Assembly (NCBI GenBank): GCA_047967505.1
Contig: CM106538.1
Length of the DNA: 64,000 nt
Reading direction: 5' to 3' (one strand)
Source of the DNA: Dipteris shenzhenensis
Taxonomy: Eukaryota; Polypodiophyta; Polypodiopsida; Gleicheniales
Shown here piece after piece: positions 11,715 through 22,903 of the stretch. How positions within the stretch are numbered: the first letter of the stretch is position 1; every line of letters starts with the position of its first letter. A program made the position numbers and the translations under genes. Under the pieces are notes generated by a model, which saw nothing but the letters and a program-made list of their open reading frames with translations, searched no databases and had not been told where the DNA came from.

Positions 11715-12128
11715 AGACCTAATCATTGCTCCTACAAGGGCACAAGTCGATTTTCAATTGTGCAAGGAAACAATATGCTCAGTTGATGCCTTCATTGATC
11801 CTAGTGCCACAGCCACAACTTGATCTCCTACGAGATGTGTACCAGACTCCTAATATTCAAGGTAGCTCTAGAGCCCGCGCTTGTTATGGTACGTGCAGTA
11901 AACGGCAAAATCTCACCGACTATATGTTGCATCAAAATTTCTTTATCAGTTAATATATGCCAGCAGGTGCTATGGGTAATTCTCGGGCAAACATGGTGCA
12001 GGGCAATGAGCTGCAAAATTGATTGGCAAGAACGTACACTAACTCTAACAAACGACCGCCACACCTCGGTTGTCACAATCGATGAGGTGACTTCCATTCC
12101 AGCATCGAGTATAACCCACCAGCCATAG
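11715..12128 (+). pseudogene. Retropepsin-like (RVP) fragment, broken
   Basis: The first frame reads APTRAQVDFQLCKETICSVD then AFIDPSATATT. A shift at about 11820 continues with LISYEMCTRLLI, ALVMVRAVNGKISP, VILGQTWCRAMSCKIDW and ERTLTLTNDRHTSVV. The layout fits a retroviral-type aspartic protease of a Gypsy element: the active-site loop, then a vxvNGk strand, then the ILGxxW flap-side motif. The catalytic triad D-S/T-G-A is altered to D-P-S-A, and the frame is broken, so it is inactive. It sits downstream of a Gypsy integrase end, opposite to normal pol order, so it must be a separate fragment. Confidence 0.55.
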
Positions 12129-12269
12129 TCCCTGAGAGTGAGAACTTCATTGCAAGAGGCAACTCACTACCAAAAATTCACATAAATGTGATGTTAGAGT
12201 TCATCTACCATTGATTTGTATTTAATGAGTATATGTTATTTAAGTATGGCACCTATAAGGTGAGAGATG

Positions 12270-13115
12270 CCAATTACCCCACTTTCATTTGGGTGGATTT
12301 CATGGATAATTGGAATTGTAACACCATAACTTTGATCGTGCCCCACGCATATGTGCAACAATTTGGAGAATATTGGGGGGGGGGGATTCATTTTATGAGA
12401 TCTAGGGTGTTGCCCTAGTTGTAAAGGCCAATGGTTGTAAGGAAGGGACACTCAAGTATTTGTTGCATGTTAATACAACAACTACAATAACTAGGGGACA
12501 GTCATTTGACAAAAGCATTAGCTTCTTATTAGAAACCATGATTGCATGTTACTTTCCTCTTTCATGATCAAGTCAAGTAGGGGGAGCATCTCCATGGTGA
12601 TGGTGGGCATGATCCCATTTGTTGTGATCAAAGTTGACACGAAAGAGGAGCAAATGCATTGAAGAATATATCCTACATGCATGCACACAACACTTTATGC
12701 GTCTCTATGACTTCACTATTTTAGCTGAGATTCTAGAGGGAACTAAGCAAAAGGATCCAAAGCAGGTGTTCATGTCACTCAAGTGTCAGAGTTGGATTAC
12801 ATATCTGAAAGGCAAAACTCACATGCTTTTTGCTTTACATCATTTGCATACCCCTCTGTTCCTACACACTTACAATCTTTGCAAGTCAAAGGGATTTTAC
12901 ACTTTACAAACTTGAATAGCTAGTTGGTAGACTTCCATTGCATGAGTTTTGGGGGAAATCTCATTAGTTAGGATCCAACGTGCCATTTTCTACACTTGTG
13001 ATGTTGCACAGGGAGTCATTCAAGTGCCCTCTCTAAAGGGTAGGATTTTACTACAGGATGGATCAGATGTCTTCATGCAAATCATAGGCACTCATGTTGA
13101 TCATATGTGCTATAA
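12270..13115 (+). pseudogene. RPA1-like protein, copy 2, heavily decayed
   Basis: This is a clear paralogue of copy 1, matched block by block. VDFMDNWNCNTITLIVPHAY then VQQFGEYW (12288-12375) matches the first OB block. PFVVIKVDTKEEQMH (about 12617-12660) matches the second. FTILAEILEGTKQ (12714-12752) matches FSILAEIPDGSKK. GILHFTNLNS (12892-12920, with ttttac for the first codons) matches GILHFMNLNA, and GRILLQDGSDVF (about 13043) matches GRIYIRDENDMA. Several in-frame stops and shifts are present. The zinc ribbon is lost: the CxxC equivalent reads CMSF. The copy-1 intron before GILHF has no obvious counterpart. It lies upstream of a PIF1-EEP relic on the same strand. Confidence 0.55.
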
Positions 13116-13899
13116 TTGCATACTACTTTTCTTATGTTGCACAAGGATAGTGTTCTTTGCATGCATTCTATGCTATTGGACCTAAAGCCAATGGGAGAAT
13201 TCATGGTGAATAGCTCTGGTTATGTCATTGCATATGACATGTAGAGTGACTTGAGAGCTTCCTTGTAGTGTACGTACACGTCCCAATCCATCCATAACAA
13301 TTACACGATCTATCCATAACAAGTACACAATCCAAGGCATTGTAAAGAAAATATATAGAATGCAAAACCCAAGGCACGCATTGTGATATACGAGCTCACA
13401 TAATGAAGGCACATGACATATAGGATTGCTTGAAGTCTTCACAAGAGCTAACATAGAGATCATCACTATGCATTCACAAGAAGATCAAAGAAGAAGTTTG
13501 AATCAAAAAGAGAAAAACCACTTCACAACAAGAAACGAAAGTCATGGACACTCCAAAATTCCCTTATGTTTGTTGTGGAGCATTAACATTCTCACAAAAA
13601 CTTAGAGGGTTAAGTAAATCTACAAGGAGTTTCTTGCAAGCCCATTCTATTATAGCATAGTACTTTTAATCCAATAGAAGAAATTTATGTGCACCATGTG
13701 CAAAAAAATTTAACAAGAAAAAGTTGCCATTGTTTTGTAGCAATAACATGGTGATTCCTCAAAAAAAGAATGTGAACCCACCATAAGATTTTGATGCGAG
13801 TAACTTTCCATAATGCCCTCCACATCAATGGTCAATACCGAAACTAACTCAGAATTTGCTTTGAGAAAGTCTTCCTCCTCATCATCCTATAGCCCCCGT
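13116..13899. other. No supported gene
   Basis: Short open frames only. A small inverted arrangement of tccataacaa(g/t)tacac occurs near 13291-13330. The stretch separates RPA-like copy 2 from an antisense Gypsy protease piece. Confidence 0.4.
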
Positions 13900-14237
13900 C
13901 TGCCATGTTCACCATCTCAGCCAACATGGGTCATACTGCATCCACCAAAGGTGCCGCCACTCCCATTGTGATCTGCACTTTCTTCTTTCCTCTTTACATT
14001 GAAATGACGTTCTGGTCCCAATTTTGCTTGTTGACCTTTGCTTGTCGCAAAGAAGGCCTACCCAAGAGGATGTTATACTCTAGTGTCGCGGCTTCCATCT
14101 TGAGCACCATGAATGAGACCACGAACAAGATGCCCGCCACCTCCAAAACAATGGCCCTTAAGATTCAAAGTGGTCGATCAGCCATGGAGACTAAGAATGG
14201 CACCAATTCCCAGGATATCCATCCCATTTCTTGGTAG
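13900..14237 (-). pseudogene. Ty3/Gypsy retropepsin C-terminal fragment
   Basis: The minus-strand translation reads MADRPL-stop-ILRAIVLEVAGI, VSFMVLKMEAATLEYNILLG, RPSLRQAKVNKQNWDQNVIS and, after a stop, RGKKKVQI. This matches the C-terminal half of a Gypsy aspartic protease, whose hallmarks are the vPVxFxVL strand, YNILLGRPxLRQ and the following xVxKQxW segment. At least two in-frame stops (TGA, TAA) are visible, and no gag or reverse transcriptase neighbours it. It lies opposite in orientation to, and between, RPA-like copy 2 and the PIF1-EEP relic, so it is probably an insertion that split one older element. Confidence 0.75.
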
Positions 14238-14401
14238 GTTTTGCCACTCATTTTTTCTACACAAATGCTTTAAAATATAAACACAATAATGATGTATTAA
14301 ACCTTCTACAAAGTGCACTACATGTGTTGTAGCTAAAGACATAAGACTTGTAGCAAAATAATCAAAATATCACATGACCCTTAGTGTACTAGCAGATTGC
14401 A

Positions 14402-15223
14402 TGTAGAATTATGCTTGCAAGTAGGAATATTGTTGAGATTTTCTTGAGCAACATGGACATTATGGATGGTGTGGTAAATGGTGCATACGGTTTACTCATG
14501 CACTCCAATATGCAAAAGCATAGACCCACAATGTGGATACAACTCAATGACAACAAAATAGGAAGACATGCACTCTCTAACAACAAATCCTATTATGCAC
14601 ATGATGCTCCACAAAGATGGACTCTAGTACTTCAAATTCAACACAAATTTCAAGTGGGAAAGACCCATCTAAACAAAGTAACATGAACACAATTTCCTAT
14701 TCAACTAGCCATTGCACAAATGGTATACTGATCACAAGGATTATCCATGGACTCTTTAGCATTGGAATCTTCTAACATAAAATCACATGATCTCATATAT
14801 ACATCACTATCAAGAATTTGAGACCCCAATAATCTATTCTTACTTTAAAAAGTTGAAAATAAACACATCAAAGTTGACACCATTGTGCTAAAGGAGATTG
14901 ATAGACTTTGCAAAGAATTAGCACATGGACGTTCACCAAATAGACTTCTCCAGGTAGAAACACAAACATTTAACATTCAATCATTAAACACGAGATCCCT
15001 ATTCTATCACAATGAAGATATTATTCAGTGCTTTAGCATGATGACAGCAACAACCATATGCTTTCAAGAAACTCACACAAGAAAGAACAGTTCCCATGAT
15101 ATCGCCATATTTCACCACATTCACAAAGAAGAAGGCCTATGCATCACAACATATTATAAACAACACCTCCACCTTCAACAAGAGAGCTACTATTTTGAAA
15201 AAGGAGCACAATGCTGTAAATAG
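14402..15223 (+). pseudogene. Helentron-like PIF1 helicase-EEP endonuclease relic B
   Basis: One reading frame with interspersed stops carries the C-terminal PIF1-family helicase motifs: MDIMDGVVNGAYGLL (14456-14500), TQFPIQLAIAQMVY-stop-SQGLSMDSLALE (14697-14770), and LIYTSLSRI then DPNNLFLL (14793-14845). About 50 residues later the same frame enters an AP-endonuclease-like start, TFNIQSLNTRSL (14966-15004), with the catalytic-Glu motif ICFQETHTRK (15056-15086). At least four stops (TGA, TGA, TAA and the one before TQFP) interrupt it, and it ends at TAG 15221 before the GDFN and SDH motifs. Helicase followed by EEP in one frame is the layout known for Helentron/Helitron2-type rolling-circle transposons. 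The Rep domain is not visible. RPA-like copy 2 lies 1.3 kb upstream. Confidence 0.72.
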
Positions 15224-15315
15224 CCATTGAGCATATTAATGGATGTGGCCCATTCAAACCCTATAGGTTTTGAGCCACAAATGTCTTGGTGCCATGTGGG
15301 CCCAAGTGGTTGTAA

Positions 15316-15318
<3 letters not shown>
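15224..15318. other. Short 3' flank of the PIF1-EEP relic
   Basis: No gene. It may hold the lost C-terminal half of the endonuclease, but no motif is visible. Confidence 0.35.

Positions 15319-15352
<34 letters not shown>
15319..15352. repeat. (GA)n microsatellite
   Basis: About 17 uninterrupted GA units; the flanks are unrelated. Confidence 0.95.
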
Positions 15353-15354
<2 letters not shown>

Positions 15355-16196
15355 CAAGGAATAGGGCCAGCCCTCCCTTCAAAAGTTGACATGTATAAAA
15401 GGCCAAGTGGTTGACTTTGGTCTTGATTGTTGGATGGAGAAATGTGGAATACAAGTTCCCTCTTCTCTTCCAAGAGTGTTTTTGGGTGTTCTCTTGTTTC
15501 CTTTTTGTAGTGCTTTTGTAATGCCTTTGTGTTTGCCACTCCATCCCCCTTCATTCCCCTCTTCTCTTAACCTTTCCCCCCCTTCTCCCATCTCCCCTTT
15601 CCCTCCTTCTCTCATGGAAACACATTGCAACAATCCGAGAGCCACTTGAGTAACACTTGCAGATGGCTCATGCTTTGCATTACTCTCACATAGAGTAGCT
15701 TGGAGTGGAGGCTCCATCAGCATTCCTTTAAGATCCCCATGACACATGAGTCACCATCGAGACTCTTTGGCATAGTTGCTAGGGAGTCCAAGGTATGCTT
15801 TTGCATTGCACTTGCTTTCTCTCATCATCTACCCCCTGCTGCTCATTGCTTCAAGCTTAACTAGGATCCTACATTGATAGTGCAGTTGTAGGAGAGGAAT
15901 GAATGAAGAAGTGTGAGTTTTGGAACGAAAAAGAAGAAGAAGTCATTTTTTGTTGGAAAGCATTTTGGATCATTTAGAGCTTGTTGTTGATGTTTTTAAG
16001 TGTTTTAAAGTGATAGGAAGATGTTTAGAGGATTGCTAAGGTATATGTGATAGTAAACTCCAACAAAAACACCCAAAAGTGATGCTTGAAGTGATTTTCA
16101 AAGTGGTTTTGGAAGGAGAAACTATCAATTTTTGCAAAACACCCCATTTGCCATTCAAATGTTGTAGGCTGAGGCGGAGAGGCTGAGCGGAGGGGC

Positions 16197-16198
<2 letters not shown>
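15353..16198. other. No supported gene
   Basis: Overlapping open frames on both strands are low-complexity (CT-rich against GA-rich strands) and carry no domain. Nothing else is recognisable. Confidence 0.4.

Positions 16199-16246
<48 letters not shown>
16199..16246. repeat. (GA)n microsatellite
   Basis: About 24 GA units, uninterrupted. Confidence 0.95.
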
Positions 16247-16789
16247 CATAGGGCATTGTTTATTATGTTTTTCCTTTTTCAATTTTATTACAGCCCCTTA
16301 CACTCTTGTTTGGTTACAAAAATGCAGGTTTGGCCAAATAAATTCCAAAACAAAACCAATGGTGTAACTCCTAGGCGATGGTTATGATTTTGCAATCCTA
16401 AATTAAGTCGGATAATCACTAAGTGGATTGGTTCAGAGGATTGAATTCTCAAAACATAGAAGTTGGCTAAACTTCGACAAGTGTTCTTGCAATGTTTTTA
16501 ATGGTCATGTAGCTTTTAAAATTGCTAAGCATCGTGATTCATATTCTTTAAATAAGAAATTGATGTGAATAGAAAATTGGCATCGACATTTGTTCATATT
16601 GTTTTTTTTTACATGAAGGCAATCATGACTAATTTTCTGTTGCCTTTTCTGTGTGGGACTGTTTTTTTGTCTTTACTAATTATATGTTGTCTAATCCTAT
16701 TTTTAAAGATTGTTTTTTTTTTTGTGCAGTTTCATTCATGTAGAATGTAACAATGAGAATATCTAATTTAATGTCGTATTATTATTTTT
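16247..16789. other. AT-rich, no gene
   Basis: T-rich stretch with a short hydrophobic open frame (16565-16750) that is best explained by base composition. Confidence 0.4.
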
Positions 16790-17410
16790 CATAACTGAAA
16801 TAATACAAAAAAGTATATTAAAAGCAAAATTTATGCATTCAATCACATACGGATGAAATAATAAACTATATTCTTTCATAATAATGCCAAATATTATACA
16901 TTCATTCATTAGCTATCCAAAATATATATATATATCAAATCACATGTAAGAATGCAAATTAATAAACATTCATTCACATATAATTGAAATAATTAATATA
17001 TTATCTCAAAAGTAATTTTAAGAATGCCAATTCCTATACTCTTGAAAGAATATTTTATATATTCAAAAGAGTAAGAATGTGAGTAGTTGCACATTCATCC
17101 ACATCCAATTTTATGAATAAATATATTCCTCCAAGAAAAATTATAAGAATGTAAATTGTTAAACATTCATTCACACAATATTGACAGAATGTGAAATATA
17201 TTCATTCACAGAATGTGCACATATGAAATTTTTAAATAATTCATTCTCATACTATTGAAATAATATAAAATCAAAAGCGAGTGTAAGAATGCAAATAGTT
17301 ATACATTCATTCAACATCCAATTGAAAGAATAAAATATTCCTTCAAGAGCAAGTATAAGAATTCAACTTTTATCAAGTGTAAGAGTGCAAATTGTAAAAC
17401 ATAAAAAATC
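16790..17410. repeat. AT-rich tandem array, about 65-bp unit
   Basis: A diverged unit of the form gtaagaatgcaaattg ... acattcattcacat ... attgaaagaata repeats roughly nine times. The same vocabulary (attctattgaaagaatatta, attcaaaagaaagtgtaaga) reappears at 51340-51590. This looks like a satellite-type family with at least two locations in the window. Confidence 0.75.
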
Positions 17411-18146
17411 ATCAAAAAATAGGCGGCAAAACTGCAAGTTCTATGTCAGTCCCTATCCTGCCAACCTGGCAGCTTAGCCCTCCCTAACCCTCTGACTAGA
17501 GGGATAGCCCCCAATCCTACCAACTAACACATGTCAGTTACGTAACCCACTATAACTAATTTCTGTCAGCCAGCCATCCCACCGGCCTAACAAGCATTGA
17601 CCCAATGCCATAAGGCCTTAAGCCACCGACCTGGAGGCATAGTCATGTAACCCACCAACCAGTGCCATCCGTCTATCCCATGGACCAGAGCCATACTAAT
17701 CATCCCATTGTGTCGATGCTTTAGCTCTATTCTGTTGAATCAGTGATGTAGGCCTCTATCCCCCAGTTCAAAGGATAGCTCTGAAAACACACAAAAATTA
17801 AGAAAAAGCATGGATACAAGTGTACTATATCACTTGAAAATTGGGACCATGAGCATCGAGAAATGATGAAATTTACATGCGACTTGCATTGAAATAAACC
17901 CCATTTTACAAAAAATTTGCTCGAGCGCTGCCCTCACACCCTATCAAGATTCTATCCCTGGACCCTGCCCTATTGTGCCATAGGGAAGCCACTCAACCTA
18001 GAATTGGGGCCTCCATTGCACCACAATGAACACATGATCTTGAGATCAAGAAGAGTCCTACAAGCTCACCCTAAGCCTGAAGATAATGCCTCAAATACCA
18101 TCGTGTTGACCTCCATACGTAGCTTGGCATCCTCTCATAAGAGTCA
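17411..18146 (+). other. No clear gene; probable 5' part of a Gypsy element
   Basis: A 77-codon frame (17917-18150) contains HMILRSRRVLQAHP and ends immediately before the gag start. The lead-in is pyrimidine-rich with several ccaccgacc/ccaaccagtg motifs. No LTR end or primer site could be fixed. Confidence 0.3.
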
Positions 18147-19860
18147 ATGAGTCAGGAAGAAAATATGAGTGAAGCCTCTAATGTTAGAGCCTCAGTGGCT
18201 CTAAATTCCATACCCAATGATCACCACTCTCCTACCCCACCACCTACAATAGCAGTTAGATTAAGGGAAACCTTTTCCAATATCATGGCAAGGTTTGGAT
18301 TGACAAACCCAGTAGGATTACTAAACCCATTTTGCTGGGCAGCAGACTAGGGCAATGATAGAACCTCTAATGCTAGCCCAACCACTGATATCACAAGCAA
18401 TACTTAGGGAACCAAGTCCACAATACCTACTAGTAGCAATCAACCCCCATTATACCAATTCTTTGATGATAGACAGTCCTATGGAGATGGATTTGGGGAC
18501 CTAGATTCTCACAAGGGTCCCAAAGGCTAGAACAAAGGGGACAGAGGAGTAACCTCAAAGGACCACAATTAAAACCCTCTACCTCAAAAGCCCCTATGAT
18601 TCCTCCTTGCCAACAAAACATGGGAGATACTACCTACCCAACAACTACCCCTTATAGGCCTATGCTTGCAAGGAACATACCACTCCCTTGAGGACCTCCA
18701 GTCCAACTTGTTAGACCCAAGCCGACCCAAGTCACAATGCAAATGCCTAGTGGGTCTGAATCCTCCCATCCCATCCTTGTGCTATCAAATCCATGGAACC
18801 CTTCATTAGGACCACAAATGTATGAGACAAGGCCCACCATTCCACAACCTCTTCTTGTATTGCAAACGGTCCTTATAGACAAAGCTATGAGAATCCCAGT
18901 GTAAGCAATAGGAAGGGGGACCACAATGCCACCTCCATCTTTTATAGGAAGGGATATCAACATCTCAAGGAGAAATCCTGTCATGATCTCCAAGCTAATC
19001 ACCAAGTTTGTAGAAGAAGGAGACTCAATCTCCCATGTTGAGAAATTTGAACAAATCTGTGAGACCTTTGGTGATATTGAGGATCTAGACAAGGTCAATG
19101 CTTTTGTCTTGAGTCTTAATGGCAAGGCTGTGGACAATAGTCATAGCCTTAAACCCTGAGGAGAAAATAAATTGGGACATATTGTGTAAATCTTTCATTG
19201 TGGGGTTTGCCCCTAGTGGTCCCAAGTGGAGCCCTATTAACCAAGTTTATGAGATGAACCAGAAGGAGACTGAGTCCTTAAGAGACTATATTGCCAAGAT
19301 TAAATGTCTAAGCTGGAAATGTGAACCCCATGAGAGTATGAGTGATGTGTAGCTTCTACCATGCATCCTCATAGGGCTAGGGGATGCTAAGCTGCATGCT
19401 GTTTGCTATGAATACCACCTCATTCAAGCTATGCAGCAAGATGGTGATACATATAGGGGATAATATGATGGAGAAGCCTAAAAAGATAAATCCTCAGCTT
19501 CCTTTGAGGTGCCCCAAATGACAAAGGATTCAACCTTAGAAGCAAATAAGGATGCAAGCATGATGTTGAAGGTGCTAAACATGAAAGAGTTGGCCACCGA
19601 TCTATTAAACAAGTTGAGCCAACAATGGAAGATAGAAGCCCCATCTATTTCCACGAAGAGATAACATATGGTGTGGGGTATGCAATAAAAATCATCCCAC
19701 TAAGTAGTTCCCTCGTCTTAGGGAAAGGATGGCACTCTACTGTGCCCATTGTGTTCATTGGGAAAATTGTGACACGTCCCACTGGCATTATCCTAGGGTC
19801 ATTCCTCAGTCCATGTATCAACAAAAGCCATAGCTAACATTGCTTGCACCAACCAATCCT
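18147..19860 (+). pseudogene. Ty3/Gypsy-type gag relic
   Basis: After an N-terminal piece (MSQEENMSEASNVRASVALN, 18147) the capsid domain is seen as two overlapping frames. One has FIGRDINIS, ISHVEKFEQICETFGDIEDL and VNAFVLSLNGKAVD (18926-19135). The other has PEEKINWDILCKSFIVGFAP and NQKETESLRDYIAKIKCLSW (19155-19310), followed after a stop by LLPCILIGLGDAKLHAVC. This is the Retrotrans_gag pattern of plant LTR elements. A zinc-knuckle-like CGVCNKNHPTK-stop-F follows at about 19672; the last Cys position is Phe, so the knuckle is broken. A second Cys/His cluster (CAHCVHWENCDTSHWHY) comes directly after. It is non-functional because of a shift at about 19130 and several stops. Confidence 0.75.
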
Positions 19861-21330
19861 TCCAATATGGCACAATTGGCAATACAAGGAGCCACCTTAG
19901 TCAATCAAGGGCAAATTAGGACTCAAAATATTCCATTACCCCCACTAGTACTAGGACATCAGTCACCACCATGACGAATTACTCCCCCAAATCAAATATT
20001 GGTACAAGAGCTACCCAGTGATTGGGAAGACCCCAAACCTACCTTTATTGAAAATGACTATCCTTGATATGGTGACAATGCAAATCGGTCTAGCATTATA
20101 AGTCACTACATCATACAAGATGACCAATACATTCCGGTCTACCAAATGGCACCCATTTCTCAAATAATGGGAGATAGGAACAACTTGACCAAGACACAAC
20201 CCATTCAATGCCATATAGGATTGCCCAATGAGAAGGCCATCTAAGTCTACAAGCCTAAACTTGTTAAGCATTGAGAGAGTCCAAGTGTCATTGGTATCCT
20301 CGAATGTAATCACAAGGTTGCAAGCTAAAGCCCTTAATAAAGAGCTTCGCAAACAAGTCAAAAGGATGAAGCTACCATGTCACAACTTAGGGAGGTAGCT
20401 GAATTAGCACAAGTAAGCACCAAGGGTGCAACAAAGATTGGGAAGGGCCATAGTAAGGTCATCATCCAAGATGGGTCGGATGAAGACGCAGCCTCCCTAA
20501 CAACATCATCTTCCTCTGGTGGCACTTTCTCAAATGGTAGCAGCAACAACAAGCACCTGCATGAGGCAAATGAGGGAACAATAAGGGCCTTAGCCCATGG
20601 TCAAGCACAACACCTAAGGTTACGGTGAATATCCCAACCCATGGGTGGGGAAACAAAGTCTCACCGAGGTGCAAAAATTGGTACGCAAGTGCCAAAAGGG
20701 TAGATGAAGAAGGTGTGTCATGCCCTTCAACAGAGGGATCCACCCTAATGCAACAGATGTTTGAAGAAGATCCCACCCTACAACACTCAAAAGAGGATGA
20801 TGATAGGTCCTTTATGGTTTTGAGGAGCCAAAATCAATCGGATTGTAGCCAACCATGGGGCCATGAGACATTGCTGGTTTATCCTCATTTTTATCCACAA
20901 AGTGAAGATGCCTATTGTGACATTGCTCCTAGGCAAGCCAACCCTTTGGAAAGACCTTTGTGATTGGATGAATGGGCAAATAGTGACACCCCATTCCACT
21001 TATCCTAAGAATGTTGAATCTCCCAATCAAGCTCAAGACTTGCTCAAGACTTTCCAAGGGTGCTAGTCAACAAACTGGGCCAATACTTTGGCCTCAAATA
21101 CTCTTAGTGTGCTCTTATACCTGAGTTAGAAGACTCACTAAATTGGATGCATACACTGGCCACAATAGATCTACCAAGTATGAAGGGAACTCAAATTATG
21201 CACCTTGACAATGATAAACCTACTACCATTACAACTTTTTACACCATAAGAGTGGTACTACCTAATGAAGTTGAACCTGCAATTGAGAATGTTATAAATC
21301 TTAATGTGATAGATATGACTCCATCTTAAC
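19861..21330 (+). other. Decayed linker of the same Gypsy relic; low-complexity frame
   Basis: Between gag and protease only short frames remain. One (20377-20628) reads a Ser/Gly-rich segment (SLTTSSSSGGTFSNGSSNN) preceded by an acidic patch, such as occurs in gag-protease linkers. Nothing else can be identified. Confidence 0.35.
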
Positions 21331-21600
21331 TTTGGGTAGAGCTGACATTAGTAGGTGTAACATGCCAAATACAAGCCATGGCAGATTGGCGAGCAAGCAA
21401 TAACCTCATCTCCTGGGAAACATTAAAACATCTTGACCAGGTACTCCTTCAAGTTTGTGATTTTTAAATTCAATCCATAGGAGGTACCTATTATTGGTTC
21501 TTTAATGATGGATGTTTCCATGGACAATCATGCTATGCCTTGCAAGTTTTTTGTAACTCCTTCATGCATTTTAACAAAAGCTATAATTCTTGGTAAAAGC
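21331..21600 (+). pseudogene. Retropepsin (RVP) N-terminal half, active site mutated
   Basis: The frame reads WVELTLVGVTCQIQAMADWR then ASNNLISWETLKHL. Plant Gypsy proteases read V/T-L-x-G-x-x-C-x-I-x-A-x-x-D-T-G-A-S-x-N-x-I-S here. In this copy the D-T-G motif at 21383-21391 is D-W-R, so the catalytic triad is destroyed although flanking residues are well kept. It lies about 1.5 kb after the gag relic on the same strand, in the correct order for one element. Confidence 0.6.
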
Positions 21601-22438
21601 TAGATCCAAGACACTCACAAAGGGTTATTTGGTGATGAGTCAACCCAATAAGATGTGCTAAGAACTACCAGCTGGCCCAACATTCAAGCATCAACATCAA
21701 TATCCACAACCACTTCTCAAGCTTGGAAAGCACGTCACCAACAAATAAAATGAAGAAGAAGAGCAACCAAGCAAGTGTGGGTCCAAAAGGATTTACTAGA
21801 GGCCCAAGGGTACTTTGAAGGTGAATCATACATTTGGGTTCCAACAAAATCTCAACATCAAAAGCCACCCCGGTATGTAAATAACAAAGGTAGCCATTGA
21901 AGAACCAAATGATACTATCCAAAAAGGAAGGTACAATCTTCTTAGGTTACCACAAGACTACTAGAGGCTCAGGGATGCTACCTTGGAAACACTTATATTT
22001 GGGTACCCAAGGTACTTAGTGCAACAAGAGCACCTCCATCAAGCAGCAACAATGACAATGTGCTAAATAAACAATAGAAGAATGAATGGAGGCCAAAGCC
22101 TAAAAAATTATCATCAACAACAAATGAGAGGCAAACATCAACTTCACACCTATTAATTATGAAAAATCAAGGCAAAGATTGGAGAGCAGAACCACAAGAA
22201 CCTACCTTGAAAAAGGTAGAACCACAAGGACAAGGGAAAAGCACCAATAAAGGAGGATCACACACCACAGATATCCACTACCTCCTATTGGGTAGTTACA
22301 CAATAACCTATCTCAAAAAAAGAGATAGGAACTCAAGAACCTACTCAATCACTAATATGTCAAGCAAGTCTTTATCTTCTAAAGATAAGTGATTTTGCTC
22401 TATCCTATGATGGGTCTATACGAAGTATAAAAGCTCAT
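21601..22438 (+). other. Retroelement-like remnant with a repeated peptide motif
   Basis: Two related segments occur 170 bp apart: KDLLEAQGYFEGESYIWVPT (21788-21847) and RLLEAQGCYLGNTYIWVPK (about 21955-22012). They share LLEAQG-(x)5-YIWVP. I do not recognise the family with confidence; the setting suggests a retroelement polyprotein. A Lys/Gln-rich frame follows at 22159-22392. Confidence 0.3.
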
Positions 22439-22903
22439 AGCAGTGTTTCATGGTTAGGGGACCTATTGTCTTGCTATCCACTATTTGGTTGCTGCTCCAC
22501 ATTGGTGGCTGGTGGTGCTTTCACTTGGTTATGTGGTTTACAGGAAGAGATTGCAAACCCTAAAGCCGAGTGCTATCTATGTGGTCTTTTAATGGCATCA
22601 AATAATATCAATTGGTTTATGGAGACTTTGGAATTTATGGGATTTAAGCAACTAAGTGTGCTCCAAATATGCAATAGGGATTACAATGCAATAAAAATTG
22701 TGTGGGAAGTGAATGGCATTGTGAGGCACCTACGATACCAATTTATGGCTCTGTTGGTGGATATGTTGAGTGAAAAAAAAGTGCAGGTAGACAAAAGCAT
22801 CGGTGATTTTGCACTTGGCAATGTGATTTGCAAAGACATTAATGATGAAGAGAGCATAGAGCTGTGCAAGAAGCTTGGCCTCCATGATTTATGGCAGTTG
22901 TGA
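22439..22903 (+). pseudogene. Copia-type RNase H-like C-terminal domain
   Basis: The 145-codon frame reads STLVAGGAFTWLCGLQEEIA, NPKAECYLCGLLMASNNINW and so on to DFALGNVICKDI. By position it resembles the end of plant Copia polyproteins, where the family has GGAISW-x-S-K-Q, then T-E-A-E-Y, W, L, G, then a xCDNxSAI block and finally D-I-L/F-T-K. Here A-E-C-Y replaces A-E-Y, and CNRDYNAIKI replaces CDNQSAIKI, so catalytic acids are lost. The open frame is intact to TGA 22901, unusual for such a diverged copy. Its 3' two thirds are duplicated directly downstream. The family call is by pattern only. Confidence 0.5.

Noticed and set aside
13905-14237. 110-codon plus-strand frame
   Set aside because: Antisense shadow of the Gypsy protease fragment, which has recognisable motifs on the minus strand.
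15254-15747. Four overlapping 90-120 codon frames
   Set aside because: They coincide with a (GA)n microsatellite and CT-rich flank; both strands are open only because of composition.
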